Positions 5,555 to 11,937 of a stretch of 14,004 nt of DNA are shown here, in pieces; the first letter of the stretch is position 1; each line of letters starts with the position of its first letter. A program made the position numbers and the translations under genes. The stretch is from contig MU646592.1 of assembly GCA_026770585.1 (NCBI GenBank), positions 125,343 through 139,346 of the forward strand, given 5' to 3'. Below the pieces are notes generated by a model. It was not told the origin of the DNA. It worked only from the letters and a program-made list of their open reading frames with translations, and ran no database searches. This stretch comes from Baffinella frigidus (taxonomy: Eukaryota > Cryptophyceae > Cryptomonadales > Baffinellaceae).

Positions 5555-6005
5555 CGCTCCCGCATCATCGACATGGGCAGCGCGCGCCCCGGGTGCCCTC
5601 TCCCCGCCCTTTGATATGATCCTATCTCCCCGCCCTAGAGCGTCGTATATAAGTACAATATACGCTATATAAGTACTAAGTACAATGTACGTTACGTACA
5701 ATATACGGTCCCGCATCATCGACACGGGCAGCGCCCGCCCAGGGTGCCCTCTCCCCGCCCTTTGATTTGAGTTGATTTGCGTCGTGTATAGCGTACAATT
5801 TACGCTATATAAAAACTAAGTACATGTACGTACAATTTACGCTATGAGGTGCTAAGCACTGAGTACAATGCACGCTACGCTATATATGTACAATATACGG
5901 TCAAGCATCATCGACATGGGCAGTGTGCGCCCCGGGTGCCCTCTCCCCGCCCTTTGATATGATCCTATCTCCCCGCCCTTTGATTTGAGTTGGTTTGCGC
6001 CGCCA
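5555..6005 (+). repeat. Three tandem 150-190 bp units
   Basis: Three copies of a unit start at about 5561, 5712 and 5904 (spacings 151 and 192 bp). Each opens GCATCATCGACA(T/C)GGGCAG, continues GGGTGCCCTCTCCCCGCCCT and then has AT-rich spacer rich in GTACAATATACGC and TACGTACAAT self-complementary words. The first copy is preceded by an open stretch ([18 protein letters not shown]) after GGCGCAG, which might be another exon relic. Between copies the changes are as often replacements as synonymous, so coding selection is not supported. Confidence 0.8.
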
Positions 6006-6054
6006 CCGAGACAAAAGTCGAGAGAGCAACGCCTCATAGCAAAAGTGGAACCTC

Positions 6055-6113
6055 CGTCAACTTAAGGTAACGGTGGATTACTCCGTTAACTTAAGGTAAC
6101 GGTGGATTATCAG
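6055..6113 (+). repeat. 29-bp tandem repeat, two copies
   Basis: CCGTCAACTTAAGGTAACGG then TGGATTACT is repeated with one or two changes at an offset of 29 bp (6061 and 6090). It contains the recurring GTCAAC/GTTAAC motif. Confidence 0.85.
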
Positions 6114-6240
6114 TTTCGGGTTACGTAGGGTGGGGCTGTCAAACTTGAACACGCTTTTCTGCAGGGGCCGCACAGAGCAGTGCGGGTTACGTAGGGTGGG
6201 GTGTGGGGTTATCAGTGTCGGGTTACGTAGGGCGGGGTTA
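6114..6240 (+). repeat. GGGTTACGTAGGG(T/C)GGGG repeat, three copies
   Basis: Copies lie at about 6118, 6183 and 6220, two of them preceded by TTATCAGT(T/G)TCGGG. Between the first two lies CTTTTCTGCAGGGGCCGCAC, whose relatives occur at 6446 and 6697. Units are irregularly spaced. No gene seen. Confidence 0.75.
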
Positions 6241-6605
6241 TCAATCTGGCGCCCAGGCAGTCTAAAGTGGACGCGACTGTGTAAAGTCACTCCAACTACT
6301 CCTATGTGGGGCGTGTCCCCAGAATCAACCCCCCTATCTCCCTACGGGTTGCCTACCGTAGGGTCCCAGGTCTTATCGCTGAGGGGTTTTTCAAAATCCC
6401 TTCGAAGTCCGCTGTGTGGTAGCGTGGGGTTATCCACCCTAACCGCGCTTTTCTGCATTGGTCGCACGGATAATTGCGCGCCGCTCTTTTCTCTGATTCC
6501 AGCCAGCCTCGGTGGGGGTGCCGCTGCCGAGCGAGGACGTGATTCACTCTTCAAAGATTTTAAAAACTCCCACCCGAATTCTGAGGGAAATGGACTTTTA
6601 AAATG
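6241..6605. other. Low-repeat spacer with one F-type end
   Basis: CAAAATCCCTTCGAAGTCCG followed by CTGTGTGG (about 6389-6417) is a right end of the F family. CGCTTTTCTGCATTGGTCGC (about 6445) repeats the block at about 6151. An open plus-strand frame covers 6130-6606 (about 158 codons with an ATG), but it passes through the three-copy repeat above and shows no recognisable domain. I do not call it a gene. Confidence 0.45.
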
Positions 6606-6640
6606 AAAAAGCTTAGACCGGATTTCCGGTCCTGGCTTTT
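6606..6640. repeat. Hairpin with GGATTTCC core, T-rich end
   Basis: GACCGG/CCGGTC (6616-6631) pair around ATTT, and outer AAAAGC/GCTTTT pair across a small internal loop. The same CCGGATTTCCGG core is the hairpin in element G at 2937-2956. It resembles a simple terminator in shape, but nothing upstream needs one and the context is eukaryotic. Confidence 0.65.
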
Positions 6641-6729
6641 AAATGAACCCCGTGTTGTTTTGATAGCGGGGTGCTAACAAACGACTCTCTCTGGTGAGCA
6701 GGGGCCGCACGGAGAAGTGCGCGCCGCTC

Positions 6730-6770
6730 TCAGAGTTCTACTCTGAAGCCGAGAAGGGCCTCGACTTCAG
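6730..6770 (+). pseudogene. Exon-like fragment YSEAEKGLDF, copy 1
   Basis: Reads S-E-F-Y-S-E-A-E-K-G-L-D-F and ends TTCAG before GTGATG, i.e. AG|GTGATG, a plausible 5' splice site. The second copy at 6843 differs by synonymous GCC/GCT, GAG/GAA and GAC/GAT changes plus one Y/H replacement. The parent protein is not recognised. Confidence 0.4.
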
Positions 6771-6842
6771 GTGATGATCCTCCCCACCCATCCACTCAGA
6801 ACACGGCGCGTCACGTCCCTCCCGAAAAGAACTTTTCAGGTC

Positions 6843-6875
6843 CACTCTGAAGCTGAAAAGGGCCTCGATTTCGGG
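6843..6875 (+). pseudogene. Exon-like fragment HSEAEKGLDF, copy 2
   Basis: A copy of the segment at 6739. It runs directly into the third 140-bp hairpin element, whose terminal bases are missing or altered on this side. The donor-like GT after the fragment is not preserved (GGGGAA instead of AGGTGA). Confidence 0.4.
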
Positions 6876-7006
6876 GAATCCTGTTTTTCTTTCATTTCCT
6901 GGCAACGAAAATTACTACACAAATTCTTTGATATTACTAGTAGAAATGAATTGTGTAGTAATTTTTGTTGCCAGGAAATGAAAGAAAAATAGGGTTCCCA
7001 GGATAA
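6867..7006 (-). mobile_element. 140-bp hairpin MITE, family A copy 3 (one end altered)
   Basis: On the minus strand it begins TTATCCTGGGAACCC, the same end type as copy 1, and contains CTTTCATTTCCTGGCAAC, AAAATTACTACACAA and the centre ACTAGTAATATCAAAG. Arms of about 55 bp pair well inside (TTTCATTTCCTGGCAAC). Counting out from the intact end gives 140 bp, but the outermost 6-8 bp on the left coincide with the exon-like fragment and do not match the family end. No 4-bp duplication is found. Confidence 0.78.
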
Positions 7007-7033
7007 AGGTGGGCCTCCCATTTTAGATGTGAT

Positions 7034-7140
7034 GGGGGGCAATCAAAAGTTGACACACCAGGAAAACGCTCAGAATCTGAGCGTTTTGCCAAAAGTTAAC
7101 ACGAGGTTCCATTGCAGCTGACTTTTGCGATTGACCCCCC
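7034..7140. mobile_element. About 107-bp inverted-repeat element with inner hairpin
   Basis: The outer ends GGGGGGCAATCAAAAGTTGAC and GCTGACTTTTGCGATTGACCCCCC are imperfect inverted repeats. At the centre lies a perfect palindrome with AAAACGCTCAGA/TCTGAGCGTTTT arms (7063-7087) around a single base. CCAAAAGTTAACAC follows. No target duplication is seen, and it is single copy in this window. Confidence 0.65.
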
Positions 7141-7178
7141 GTGAGGTGAAGCGTAGTGTGCTTCCACGCTGGCCTTGC

Positions 7179-7199
7179 AGGGTCCTTTTACCGGACCCT
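7179..7199. repeat. Hairpin AGGGTCC/GGACCCT
   Basis: A 7-bp stem with a 7-base loop, TTTTACC. Isolated; no function inferred. Confidence 0.6.
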
Positions 7200-7234
7200 C
7201 CCAAGGATTCGGGTATTTGATTTCAAAAAACATC

Positions 7235-7259
7235 TTTCCTACCACCCTACGGTAGGAAA
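7235..7259. repeat. Hairpin TTTCCTACC/GGTAGGAAA
   Basis: A perfect 9-bp stem with the 7-base loop ACCCTAC. It contains the CCTAC(C)GTAGG word common to the fold-backs at 1671, 10093 and the TA-flanked family. Confidence 0.7.
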
Positions 7260-7418
7260 CCCCAGGGACCTCGAATTGCTGACGGGAGATGCCGTAGAAA
7301 TTTCTTCGGTTTAGCTGAAAATTACTACAATACCCGATCCGGTTATAAGCTGCAACGGGTTGCTGGTGGTGGCACCCAGTTTTCGGGCAGACGGCGTCGA
7401 GTTTTCGTTTAGTTTCCG

Positions 7419-7460
7419 TTTAGGGTTTAGGGTTTAGGGTTTAGGGTTTAGGGTTTAGGG
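7419..7460 (+). repeat. Interstitial telomere array (TTTAGGG)6
   Basis: Six perfect TTTAGGG heptamers with the G-rich strand on plus, preceded by degenerate GTTTAGTTTCCG. Perfect canonical units inside the window give the best evidence for the telomere type of this genome. Such arrays are common in subtelomeres and at healed breaks. Confidence 0.95.
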
Positions 7461-7502
7461 TTTTGACTTTCTTTGCTGGCGCAGGAGCTGCCATGCTCCC
7501 CT

Positions 7503-7683
7503 CGAGAATGCTGGAGGGTCCTATTTACATGTGGGGTTGTAAACATTTGTACCAGGATAAGGTGTTCCAACCTCGCGTCTGGACTAATTTCGCCTAGTTA
7601 CGTGACCAACCTCACGAAAGTTACTACACAACTGCCCACTTGTAAAAGAAAACGGTTTTAAATAAGCCCCTCCAGCATTCTCG
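7503..7683. mobile_element. 181-bp element with CGAGAATGCTGGAGGG ends
   Basis: CGAGAATGCTGGAGGGTCCT (7503) faces CCCCTCCAGCATTCTCG (7667-7683), with partial pairing extending to TATTTA/TAAATA. Inside are ATTTGTACCAGGATAAGG (as in element G) and a piece of the 140-bp family, AAGTTACTACACAACT and AAACGGTTTTAAATAA (about 7618-7664). It appears to be a composite or a diverged relative of family A with different outer ends. No target duplication is seen. Confidence 0.6.
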
Positions 7684-7689
7684 TGTGAT

Positions 7690-7905
7690 TGTTTCGTCGA
7701 GCGTCGGGGGGCGTGGTCACGGGGAAAGTTAACAGTTTTGTAAGTTGAAAAGTAATAACGCCACAGGGTGCTTAACGTTCAGAAGTGACCTGTCTGCAGA
7801 CGCTTTCGGAACGCGCCTTTTCTAACGCGTTCATTCATCATTTGAACTTTTGTTGAATTTCGCTAGCGTTCGGTCGCGCTGGGGGAAGTTGACAGTTACG
7901 CACCA
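7690..7905. other. Spacer without gene
   Basis: GGAAAGTTAACAGTTTTG (about 7724) and GGAAGTTGACAGTTACG (about 7884) are two related GTTGAC-motif blocks, each preceded by GCG(T/C)-rich sequence. A GCGTTCGGTCGCGC block at about 7866 resembles GTGCGTTCGGTCC at about 8073. Nothing coding is recognised. Confidence 0.45.
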
Positions 7906-7908
7906 GGA

Positions 7909-8060
7909 TTGTCTGATTTCAGCATCGTCTCAGAGAGTTTTGTACCAGAGTTGTCAACTTTCAGGATTGTCGCAGAGAGTTTTGCACCAGGATTGTCCAC
8001 TTTCAGCATCGTCTCAAAGAGTTTTGTACCAGGGTTGTTAACTTCCAGGATTTTTGGCGG
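7909..8060 (+). repeat. 42-bp minisatellite, about 3.6 copies
   Basis: Units start at 7909, 7950, 7992 and 8034. The consensus is GTTGTCAACTTTCAGGATTG followed by TCGCAGAGAGTTTTGTACCAGG. The period is a multiple of three, which keeps forward and reverse frames open. Two partial units follow at about 8095-8140 with AGTTGACAATTTTTCGCCAGG and GTTGTCAACTTTCAGGATTG. Confidence 0.85.
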
Positions 8061-8159
8061 GCACCTTCCGAACGTGCGTTCGGTCCAGCAGGAGTAAGTT
8101 GACAATTTTTCGCCAGGGTTGTCAACTTTCAGGATTGTTGATTGTTGCAGGCACCTACC

Positions 8160-8482
8160 GTCGACCAGGGGTGTGAACGATGCGCGTTGTGCACCGTCGA
8201 CCACGGTTGTGAACGTTGAACGTCGTGTGAACGTTGAGCCTTGTGTGAACGGTGAGCGTTGTGTGACCTTTTGAACGTTGTGTGAACTTTGAGCATTGTG
8301 TACCGTCGTCCAGAGATGTGAACGTTGAGGGGTTTGTGACCGTTGAGGGTTGTGTGAACGATGAGGGTTGTGTGAATGATGGGCGTTGTGTGAGCGTTGA
8401 GCGTTGTGTGACCGATGCGCGGTGTGTGAACGGTGTGCGTTGTGTGACCGTTGTGTGAGCGTTGAGCGTTGTGTGAACGTCG
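8160..8482 (+). repeat. 18-bp GTGTGAACGTTGAGCGTT minisatellite
   Basis: About 17 variable copies of an 18-bp unit, flanked on both sides by GCAGGCACCT (8149 and 8492). All three reverse frames stay open and give S-H-N-A-H-R type hexapeptide repeats; an open reverse-strand stretch of about 200 codons here comes from this periodicity. I see no start context, signal or domain to support a protein. The repeat is rich in CpG and TpG. Confidence 0.9.
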
Positions 8483-8557
8483 AGCATGTTGCGGCAGGCA
8501 CCTTTCGATTTCGCGCTCGGTCGAAACATGCGCGCTCAACTACCGCTCATCCCTAGC

Positions 8558-8597
8558 GTCCACCTTGGTGCGTGCCCCCCACCACCTCACACACATA

Positions 8598-8628
<31 letters not shown>

Positions 8629-8680
8629 TCTCTCTCTCACACACACACTCTCGTCCACCATCATGCGTGTCCCCGTCCCA
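8558..8680 (+). repeat. CT/CA microsatellite with flanking GCGTCCACC repeats
   Basis: (CT)n and (CA)n tracts at about 8588-8652. They are flanked by GCGTCCACCTTGGTGCGTGCC (8559) and CGTCCACCATCATGCGTGTCC (8652). A third relative, GCGTCCACCATCGTGCGTGCC, sits at 8819, so the flank is itself a dispersed repeat. Confidence 0.85.
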
Positions 8681-8860
8681 CCACTATAACCTCCCAACTT
8701 AACTGAACCAGTCGAGCTTTTATGCTATCTTACGCCTGGATGTTATGTCTAAAATAGCATATTCACCCTTCTGTTTAGCGTTGGAAGCCCTAAGATACGC
8801 AACTATCGCTTCTCCCTTGCGTCCACCATCGTGCGTGCCCCCGTCCCAACTCGTGTCCAG

Positions 8861-8919
8861 CATTTGTACTGACGCGCCCCCCTTCGTGTCCGGCATTTGT
8901 ACCGACGCGTCCCCCCCCT
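8861..8919 (+). repeat. Tandem pair CGTGTCC(A/G)GCATTTGTAC
   Basis: Two copies of about 31 bp: CGTGTCCAGCATTTGTACTG then ACGCGCCCCCCTT, and CGTGTCCGGCATTTGTACCG then ACGCGTCCCCCC. A hairpin TCGGGCA/TGCCCGA (8940-8958) and an F-type end (CTCCGAAGTCCGCTGTGTGG, about 8967-8986) follow. Confidence 0.75.
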
Positions 8920-8994
8920 ACGGATATGGTAACGGAAACTCGGGCATTTCCTGCCCGAAAATCCCTCCGAAGTCCGCTGTGTGGATGATGCCTG

Positions 8995-9240
8995 CTTGCA
9001 AGACTAGAACTTAAACGCCAAAGGTGGTGTTCATTGTAAACCCAAAATGTGGTGTGTTTTTGTGCTGGACCGTTTCCTGTGAGGACCGGGTCCGGGATGG
9101 GCCCGCCTCAGGGGAAAAGGGCTCCAAGGGTGAGTCCTATATCGGGGGAAATCCCTATAAGTAGGTCCTCACATTTCCCGGGGCGGAAGGGAACCACGCA
9201 AGAGGGGTCAACCCATCCACTTTTGACATCTTTCAAGGGA
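8995..9240 (+). other. Low-repeat region with intron-like block
   Basis: GCAAGACTAGAACTTAAACGCC then AAAGGTGGTGTTC is a relative of the candidate intron at 9576-9612, and CTGGACCGTTTCC (about 9065) matches the start of the exon after it (CAGGACCGATTCC). So this is probably a decayed second copy of that junction. The downstream GGGCTCCAAGGGTGAGTCC has a GTGAGT donor-like word. A frame from an in-frame ATG at about 9097 reads M-G-P-P-Q-G-K-R-A-P but is not recognised. Confidence 0.4.
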
Positions 9241-9422
9241 AACCCCTCGAATACTTAAGTCAACCACGTCAGATCTTACGTAGATAAGGCGTCGGTTTCC
9301 CTCGATCAATCCGGCGTGGGACCAACGACCCAAGAGAAAACAACCACCGTGTATTCCCTTGCTCCATACCGGCCTTGCTTTTCTCGACGAGAACCTCAAC
9401 GCCAACTGTGTGTGATACTTGA
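9241..9422. other. Region open on both strands, no gene assigned
   Basis: On plus, a frame reads W-D-Q-R-P-K-R-K-Q-P-P then C-I-P-L-L-H-T-G-L-A-F-L-D-E-N-L-N-A-N-C-V and stops at about 9414. On minus, two overlapping frames of about 60 codons are also open. With three competing frames I cannot choose one. The GAGAACCTCAACGCCAACTG block (about 9389) is a third relative of the candidate intron sequence at 9576. Confidence 0.35.
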
Positions 9423-9777
9423 ACCACTTCGTTATTTTGCTTTCTGATCAAACCATTGGTAAGAGAAGAGACTTTTATTGAACTTATGACGTCGGACCAT
9501 AAACTTAAGGCGTCCAGAGAGGGCTCGAAATTAAAACCTGAAGGACCTAAAGGACGAACTAAGACCAGTAAATTGGTAAGACTAGAAGCTCAACACCGAA
9601 TGTGGCGTGCAGGACCGATTCCCGGGAAAGGAGAAAAAAGACGACCCAGGAGACGCTGCTTTGGACCTGAACAAGGCCCACCGCCGCCAGCTCATCCTCG
9701 AGGCGCGGATACAGCACGTGCGGTCGGGCAGGCAGATGTCCAAAACGATGAAGAAAATCCTCAACATCCGCGGATGA
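9423..9777 (+). pseudogene. Candidate two-exon gene 3' part (basic protein)
   Basis: Exon A is open from 9423 (after a stop at 9420-9422) to 9575, with an ATG at 9486 after I-E-L. It reads M-T-S-D-H-K-L-K-A-S and ends T-K-T-S-K-L. A GTAAG...CAG segment of 37 nt (9576-9612) follows at phase 0. Exon B (9613-9777) then reads D-R-F-P-G-K-E-K-K-D-D and, near its end, L-D-L-N-K-A-H-R-R-Q and M-S-K-T-M-K-K-I-L-N before a TGA. Removing the 37 nt joins two lysine-rich frames that differ without it. The alternative continuous frame (9456-9836) becomes proline/arginine-rich after the junction, which looks less natural. The family is unknown. It may be the 3' end of a longer gene, a live small gene or a relic. 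Confidence 0.38.
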
Positions 9778-9835
9778 CCCTCTTCCCTAGAAAGTGGCCG
9801 ACAACTCCCAAAGTGGCCGAGAAGGCGATCAACTA

Positions 9836-9951
9836 GAGGAGTACCTCGCTCAGAAGAACCCCCTCCCCCTAGGACCCTACAGTAGGCCTACGCCTAGGGC
9901 CCTACGGCGACCCTGGGGGGGGGGGGGGTTCTTGTGAGCGAGGTACCCCTG
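9836..9951. mobile_element. TA-flanked hairpin MITE, family C copy 1
   Basis: 116 bp flanked by TA on both sides (9834-9835, 9952-9953). The right end AGCGAGGTACCCCTG is intact, and the left end GAGGAGTACCTCGCTC has two changes. Interior: a C-run, CCTAGGACCCTACAGTAGGC, CCTAGGGCCCTACGG and a run of 13 G. Five copies lie between 9836 and 12177. A TA target is typical of Tc1/mariner-type and related elements; no transposase is present. Confidence 0.85.
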
Positions 9952-10092
9952 TAGGCGGATTGATCGTCTCGCAAGATCACAGGGTCCTGGGTTGTGTGGA
10001 TCGGCGCCCGAAAGGGCGGAATAAAACAATTTGAATATGCTCACTCGCTCCAACATGCTCTCTCGCTCCGAGGTCGTGTGCACTCTACACTA

Positions 10093-10254
10093 ATAGGGTA
10101 ACTGGCCAAAAATGGGGTAGTTAGGCCTACGGGATTGCCTAGGACCTCCTACCGTAGGCCGAGACTTTTTGGTCCTAGGATCCCTCGGCCTACGGTAGGA
10201 GGTCCTAGGCAATGCCGTATGCCTAACTACCCCATTTTCAGGCCGTTAGCCTAT
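10093..10254. mobile_element. About 162-bp fold-back with 64-70 bp arms
   Basis: The arms run from AACTGGCC(A)AAAATGGGG through GTAGTTAGGCCTACGG to CCTACCGTAGGCCGAG (ending 10163), and are answered from 10184 (CTCGGCCTACGGTAGG) to about 10254. A few mismatches occur; the loop is 20 bp (ACTTTTTGGTCCTAGGATCC). It shares the GTAGTTAGGC(C/A)TACGG arm with the fold-back at 1643-1751. No target duplication is obvious. Confidence 0.78.
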
Positions 10255-10383
10255 GAACACGTTGTGTACCAATGGAAAGCATTCACTGGCGGAGTCGCGT
10301 CATGTTCCCCTTTCACTGTTCATTAGCGAGCATGGCGTTTCATGATACCACCACGGCCACACCCTACATGTATTCCTCTCCGA

Positions 10384-10447
10384 AAGGATTTACTAGCGTG
10401 ATGTCCCTTGTCAACGATCGTTGGAGAGCATCGCCAGCTGCTCCTCT
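10384..10447 (+). repeat. Dispersed repeat E, copy 1
   Basis: AAGGATTTACTAGCGTGATG then TCCCTTGTCA, GATCGTTGGAGAGCATCGCC and GCTGCTCCTC. Other copies: 10829-10866 (right part), 10942-10988 (left part, inside family C copy 3) and 11061-11103 (right part). Confidence 0.75.
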
Positions 10448-10484
10448 GAGCAAGCGACAGAGCAAGCTCGGTTACACCGTCCTA

Positions 10485-10601
10485 CAGGGGTACCTCGCTC
10501 ATAAGAAACCGCCCCCCCATAGGACTTTACAGTAGGCCCATGCCTAGGGCCCTATGGTTGTCCTAGGGGGGGGGTGGTTTCTTATGAGCGAGGTACCCCT
10601 G
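10485..10601. mobile_element. TA-flanked hairpin MITE, family C copy 2
   Basis: 117 bp, the cleanest copy. The left end CAGGGGTACCTCGCTCATAA and the right end TTATGAGCGAGGTACCCCTG are perfect inverted repeats. TA precedes the left end (10483-10484); the right flank is CA, so one TA has probably mutated. Confidence 0.88.
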
Positions 10602-10615
10602 CAGTTCAGAAGGAG

Positions 10616-10677
10616 CCGCGCCCCATAGGACCACCGTAGGGCTACATGGGCCCACTGTAGGGTCCTAGGGGGTTGCG
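10616..10677. repeat. Family C interior remnant
   Basis: CGCGCCCCATAGGACCACCG through CACTGTAGGGTCCTAGGGGG resembles the interior of family C copy 3 without its GGGGTACCTCGC ends. A partial or decayed copy. Confidence 0.55.
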
Positions 10678-10688
10678 CATCTTCATTA

Positions 10689-10757
10689 GTATCCCTCAAG
10701 TGACCAGTAGGCCCATACGCCCTACCGTCGGGCCCTAGGACCTGCCTAGGACCTCTT
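10689..10757 (+). repeat. Dispersed 69-bp repeat D, copy 1
   Basis: TATCCCTCAAGTGACCAGTA then GGCCCATACGCCCTACCGTC and CCTAGGACCTGCCTAGGACC. Repeated at 12269-12337 with about six differences. Contains two nested CCTAGGACCT units. Confidence 0.82.
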
Positions 10758-10828
10758 GGCCCTCAGATTTGTCGGCATGGCCACTTAGGGGGTATACACT
10801 GTGCTGGCGAAGGCGAGTATTTTCCCGT

Positions 10829-10866
10829 CTTCACTGATCGTTGGAGAGCATCGCTTGCTGCTCCTC
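10829..10866 (+). repeat. Dispersed repeat E, copy 2 (right part)
   Basis: CTTCACTGATCGTTGGAGAG then CATCGCTTGCTGCTCCTC, immediately left of the TA used by family C copy 3. Confidence 0.7.
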
Positions 10867-10871
10867 TAATA

Positions 10872-11035
10872 CAGGGGTACCTCGCTCATAAGAAAGCGCC
10901 CCCCTAGGACCACCATAGGGCCACACCGTATCCCCCCCCGTAAGGATTTACTAGCGTGATGTCCCTTGTCACTGATCGATAGAGAGCCTACTGTAGGGTC
11001 CTAGGTGGAGGCGGTTTCTTATGAGCGAGGAACCT
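10872..11035. mobile_element. Family C copy 3 carrying repeat E inside
   Basis: The left end CAGGGGTACCTCGCTCATAA is preceded by TA (10870-10871); the right end CTTATGAGCGAGGAACCTAG is degraded. It is about 164 bp, nearly 50 bp longer than its sister copies, because part of repeat E (10942-10988) lies between the arms. This indicates an insertion or template switch into a MITE. Confidence 0.78.
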
Positions 11036-11060
11036 AGCACTCCCACCGAGGCTCTTTTTC

Positions 11061-11103
11061 CGTCTTCACTGATCGGAGGAGAGCATCGCTTGCTGCTCCT
11101 CAG
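11061..11103 (+). repeat. Dispersed repeat E, copy 4 (right part)
   Basis: CGTCTTCACTGATCGGAGGA then GAGCATCGCTTGCTGCTCCT. Followed directly by the GC-rich satellite. Confidence 0.7.
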
Positions 11104-11187
11104 AGAGAGCCAGCTTGATCATCACCGTCCGCGCGCCTCCGTTGACCGTCAGCCCTGCAACAACCGCGCGCGTTAGATACAGGTGTA

Positions 11188-11303
11188 CAGGGGTACCTCG
11201 CTCATGAGAAACCGCCTCATCCGAGGGCCCTACAGGAGGGCTATGCCTAGGGCCCTACGGTGGTCATAGGTGGGGGCAGTTTCTTATGAGCAAGGTACCC
11301 CTT
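11188..11303. mobile_element. TA-flanked hairpin MITE, family C copy 4
   Basis: 116 bp with TA at 11186-11187 and 11304-11305. Left CAGGGGTACCTCGCTCATGA, right TTATGAGCAAGGTACCCCTT. It lies within the GC-rich satellite, whose GCGCGCGTTAGA...GAGAGACC continuity is broken at this point. Confidence 0.85.
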
Positions 11304-11370
11304 TAGAGAGACCTTTATCACTACCGCCATGTATGCACCCCAACCGGGGCATCACCGTCCCCGCAAACAT

Positions 11371-11401
11371 TGATCAAGCTCGCTCGGAGAGAGCTTGATC
11401 A
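11371..11401. repeat. Hairpin TGATCAAGCTC/GAGCTTGATCA
   Basis: A perfect 11-bp stem with a 9-base loop. The right arm repeats the AGCTTGATCATCAC seen once at about 11111, so the left arm may be an inverted copy. Confidence 0.75.
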
Positions 11402-11575
11402 TCACGGTCCGCGCGCCGCCGTTCACTGTCAGCCCGGTTGACAACAACCGCGCGCGTTAGAGAGATGTTCACTACTACCGCTAGTGCATACATGAACCCC
11501 CGCCGAGGCACGGCGATGCTGTCCCGTTCACCGTCATCCCTACATCAACCGCGCGCGTTAAAGAGACCTTCATTA

Positions 11576-11674
11576 TTGATTTAGTCAACCCTCTGGTACT
11601 GAATTAAGAAAACGGGGGGCCTAAATCCGGTCTGGGTTGTTAAGTTGTGTTTTTTTAGAGGCCAGATACCCCTG
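11576..11674. mobile_element. 99-bp TA-flanked insert in the satellite
   Basis: Flanked by TA at 11574-11575 and 11675-11676. Removing it restores CATTACCGCTAGTGCATGC, as expected from the other units. It ends with AGATACCCCTG, like a decayed family C right end, but its left end TTGATTTAGTCAACC is unrelated. It contains TTAAGAAAACGGGGGGC and a T-run. Confidence 0.6.
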
Positions 11675-11801
11675 TACCGCTAGTGCATGCACGCACCCCC
11701 ACCGAGGCATCGCCGTCTGTGCACCCCCGTCCACCGTCAGCCCGGTTGACATCAACCGCGCGCGTCAAAAGAGACCTTCATTGCTACCGCGAGTGCATAC
11801 C

Positions 11802-11937
11802 CACACGGTGGGCTACGAACCTTTAATCAAAAGTCAACTGGTCTCGAGGCAATTAACCTTGAGGATTTTCTGGTGGAATTTGGTCACGCAACACCCCGAA
11901 TCCCAGCCCCAACGAAACCTTCGTAGCCCACCGTGTG
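11802..11937. mobile_element. 136-bp inverted-repeat element in the satellite
   Basis: CACACGGTGGGCTACGAA and TTCGTAGCCCACCGTGTG are perfect 18-bp inverted ends. The GGGCTACGAA part is shared with element F (3049-3396). It splits the satellite word AGTGCATAC...ATGCACCCCCACC. Inside are AAAAGTCAACTGG and an AT-richer body that contrasts with the GC-rich satellite. The exact target duplication is unclear. Confidence 0.8.

Noticed and set aside
5129-5614. Y/I-rich open frames on both strands
   Set aside because: Translations of TA and TATC microsatellites.
6130-6606. A 158-codon plus-strand ATG frame
   Set aside because: It runs through a three-copy GGGTTACGTAGGG repeat and an F-type element end; no recognisable domain and composition typical of non-coding sequence.
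6606-6640. Rho-independent terminator
   Set aside because: The window is eukaryotic in character and no gene lies upstream; the same hairpin core occurs in a dispersed repeat.
7909-8060. CRISPR-like regular repeats
   Set aside because: Units are directly adjacent with no unique spacers, so this is a minisatellite.
7896-8539. Long reverse-strand open frames (up to about 200 codons) rich in S-H-N-A-H-R repeats
   Set aside because: All three reverse frames are open because the DNA is an 18-bp tandem repeat; the peptides are the same repeat read in three phases, with no domain, signal or start context.
9456-9836. A continuous 126-codon frame beginning at a TTG
   Set aside because: There is no ATG at its start, and after position 9576 it becomes proline/arginine-rich; the spliced alternative uses the more protein-like frame. 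Kept only as the two-exon candidate.
10272-10535. 87-codon plus frame
   Set aside because: It crosses repeat E and enters family C copy 2; no domain seen.
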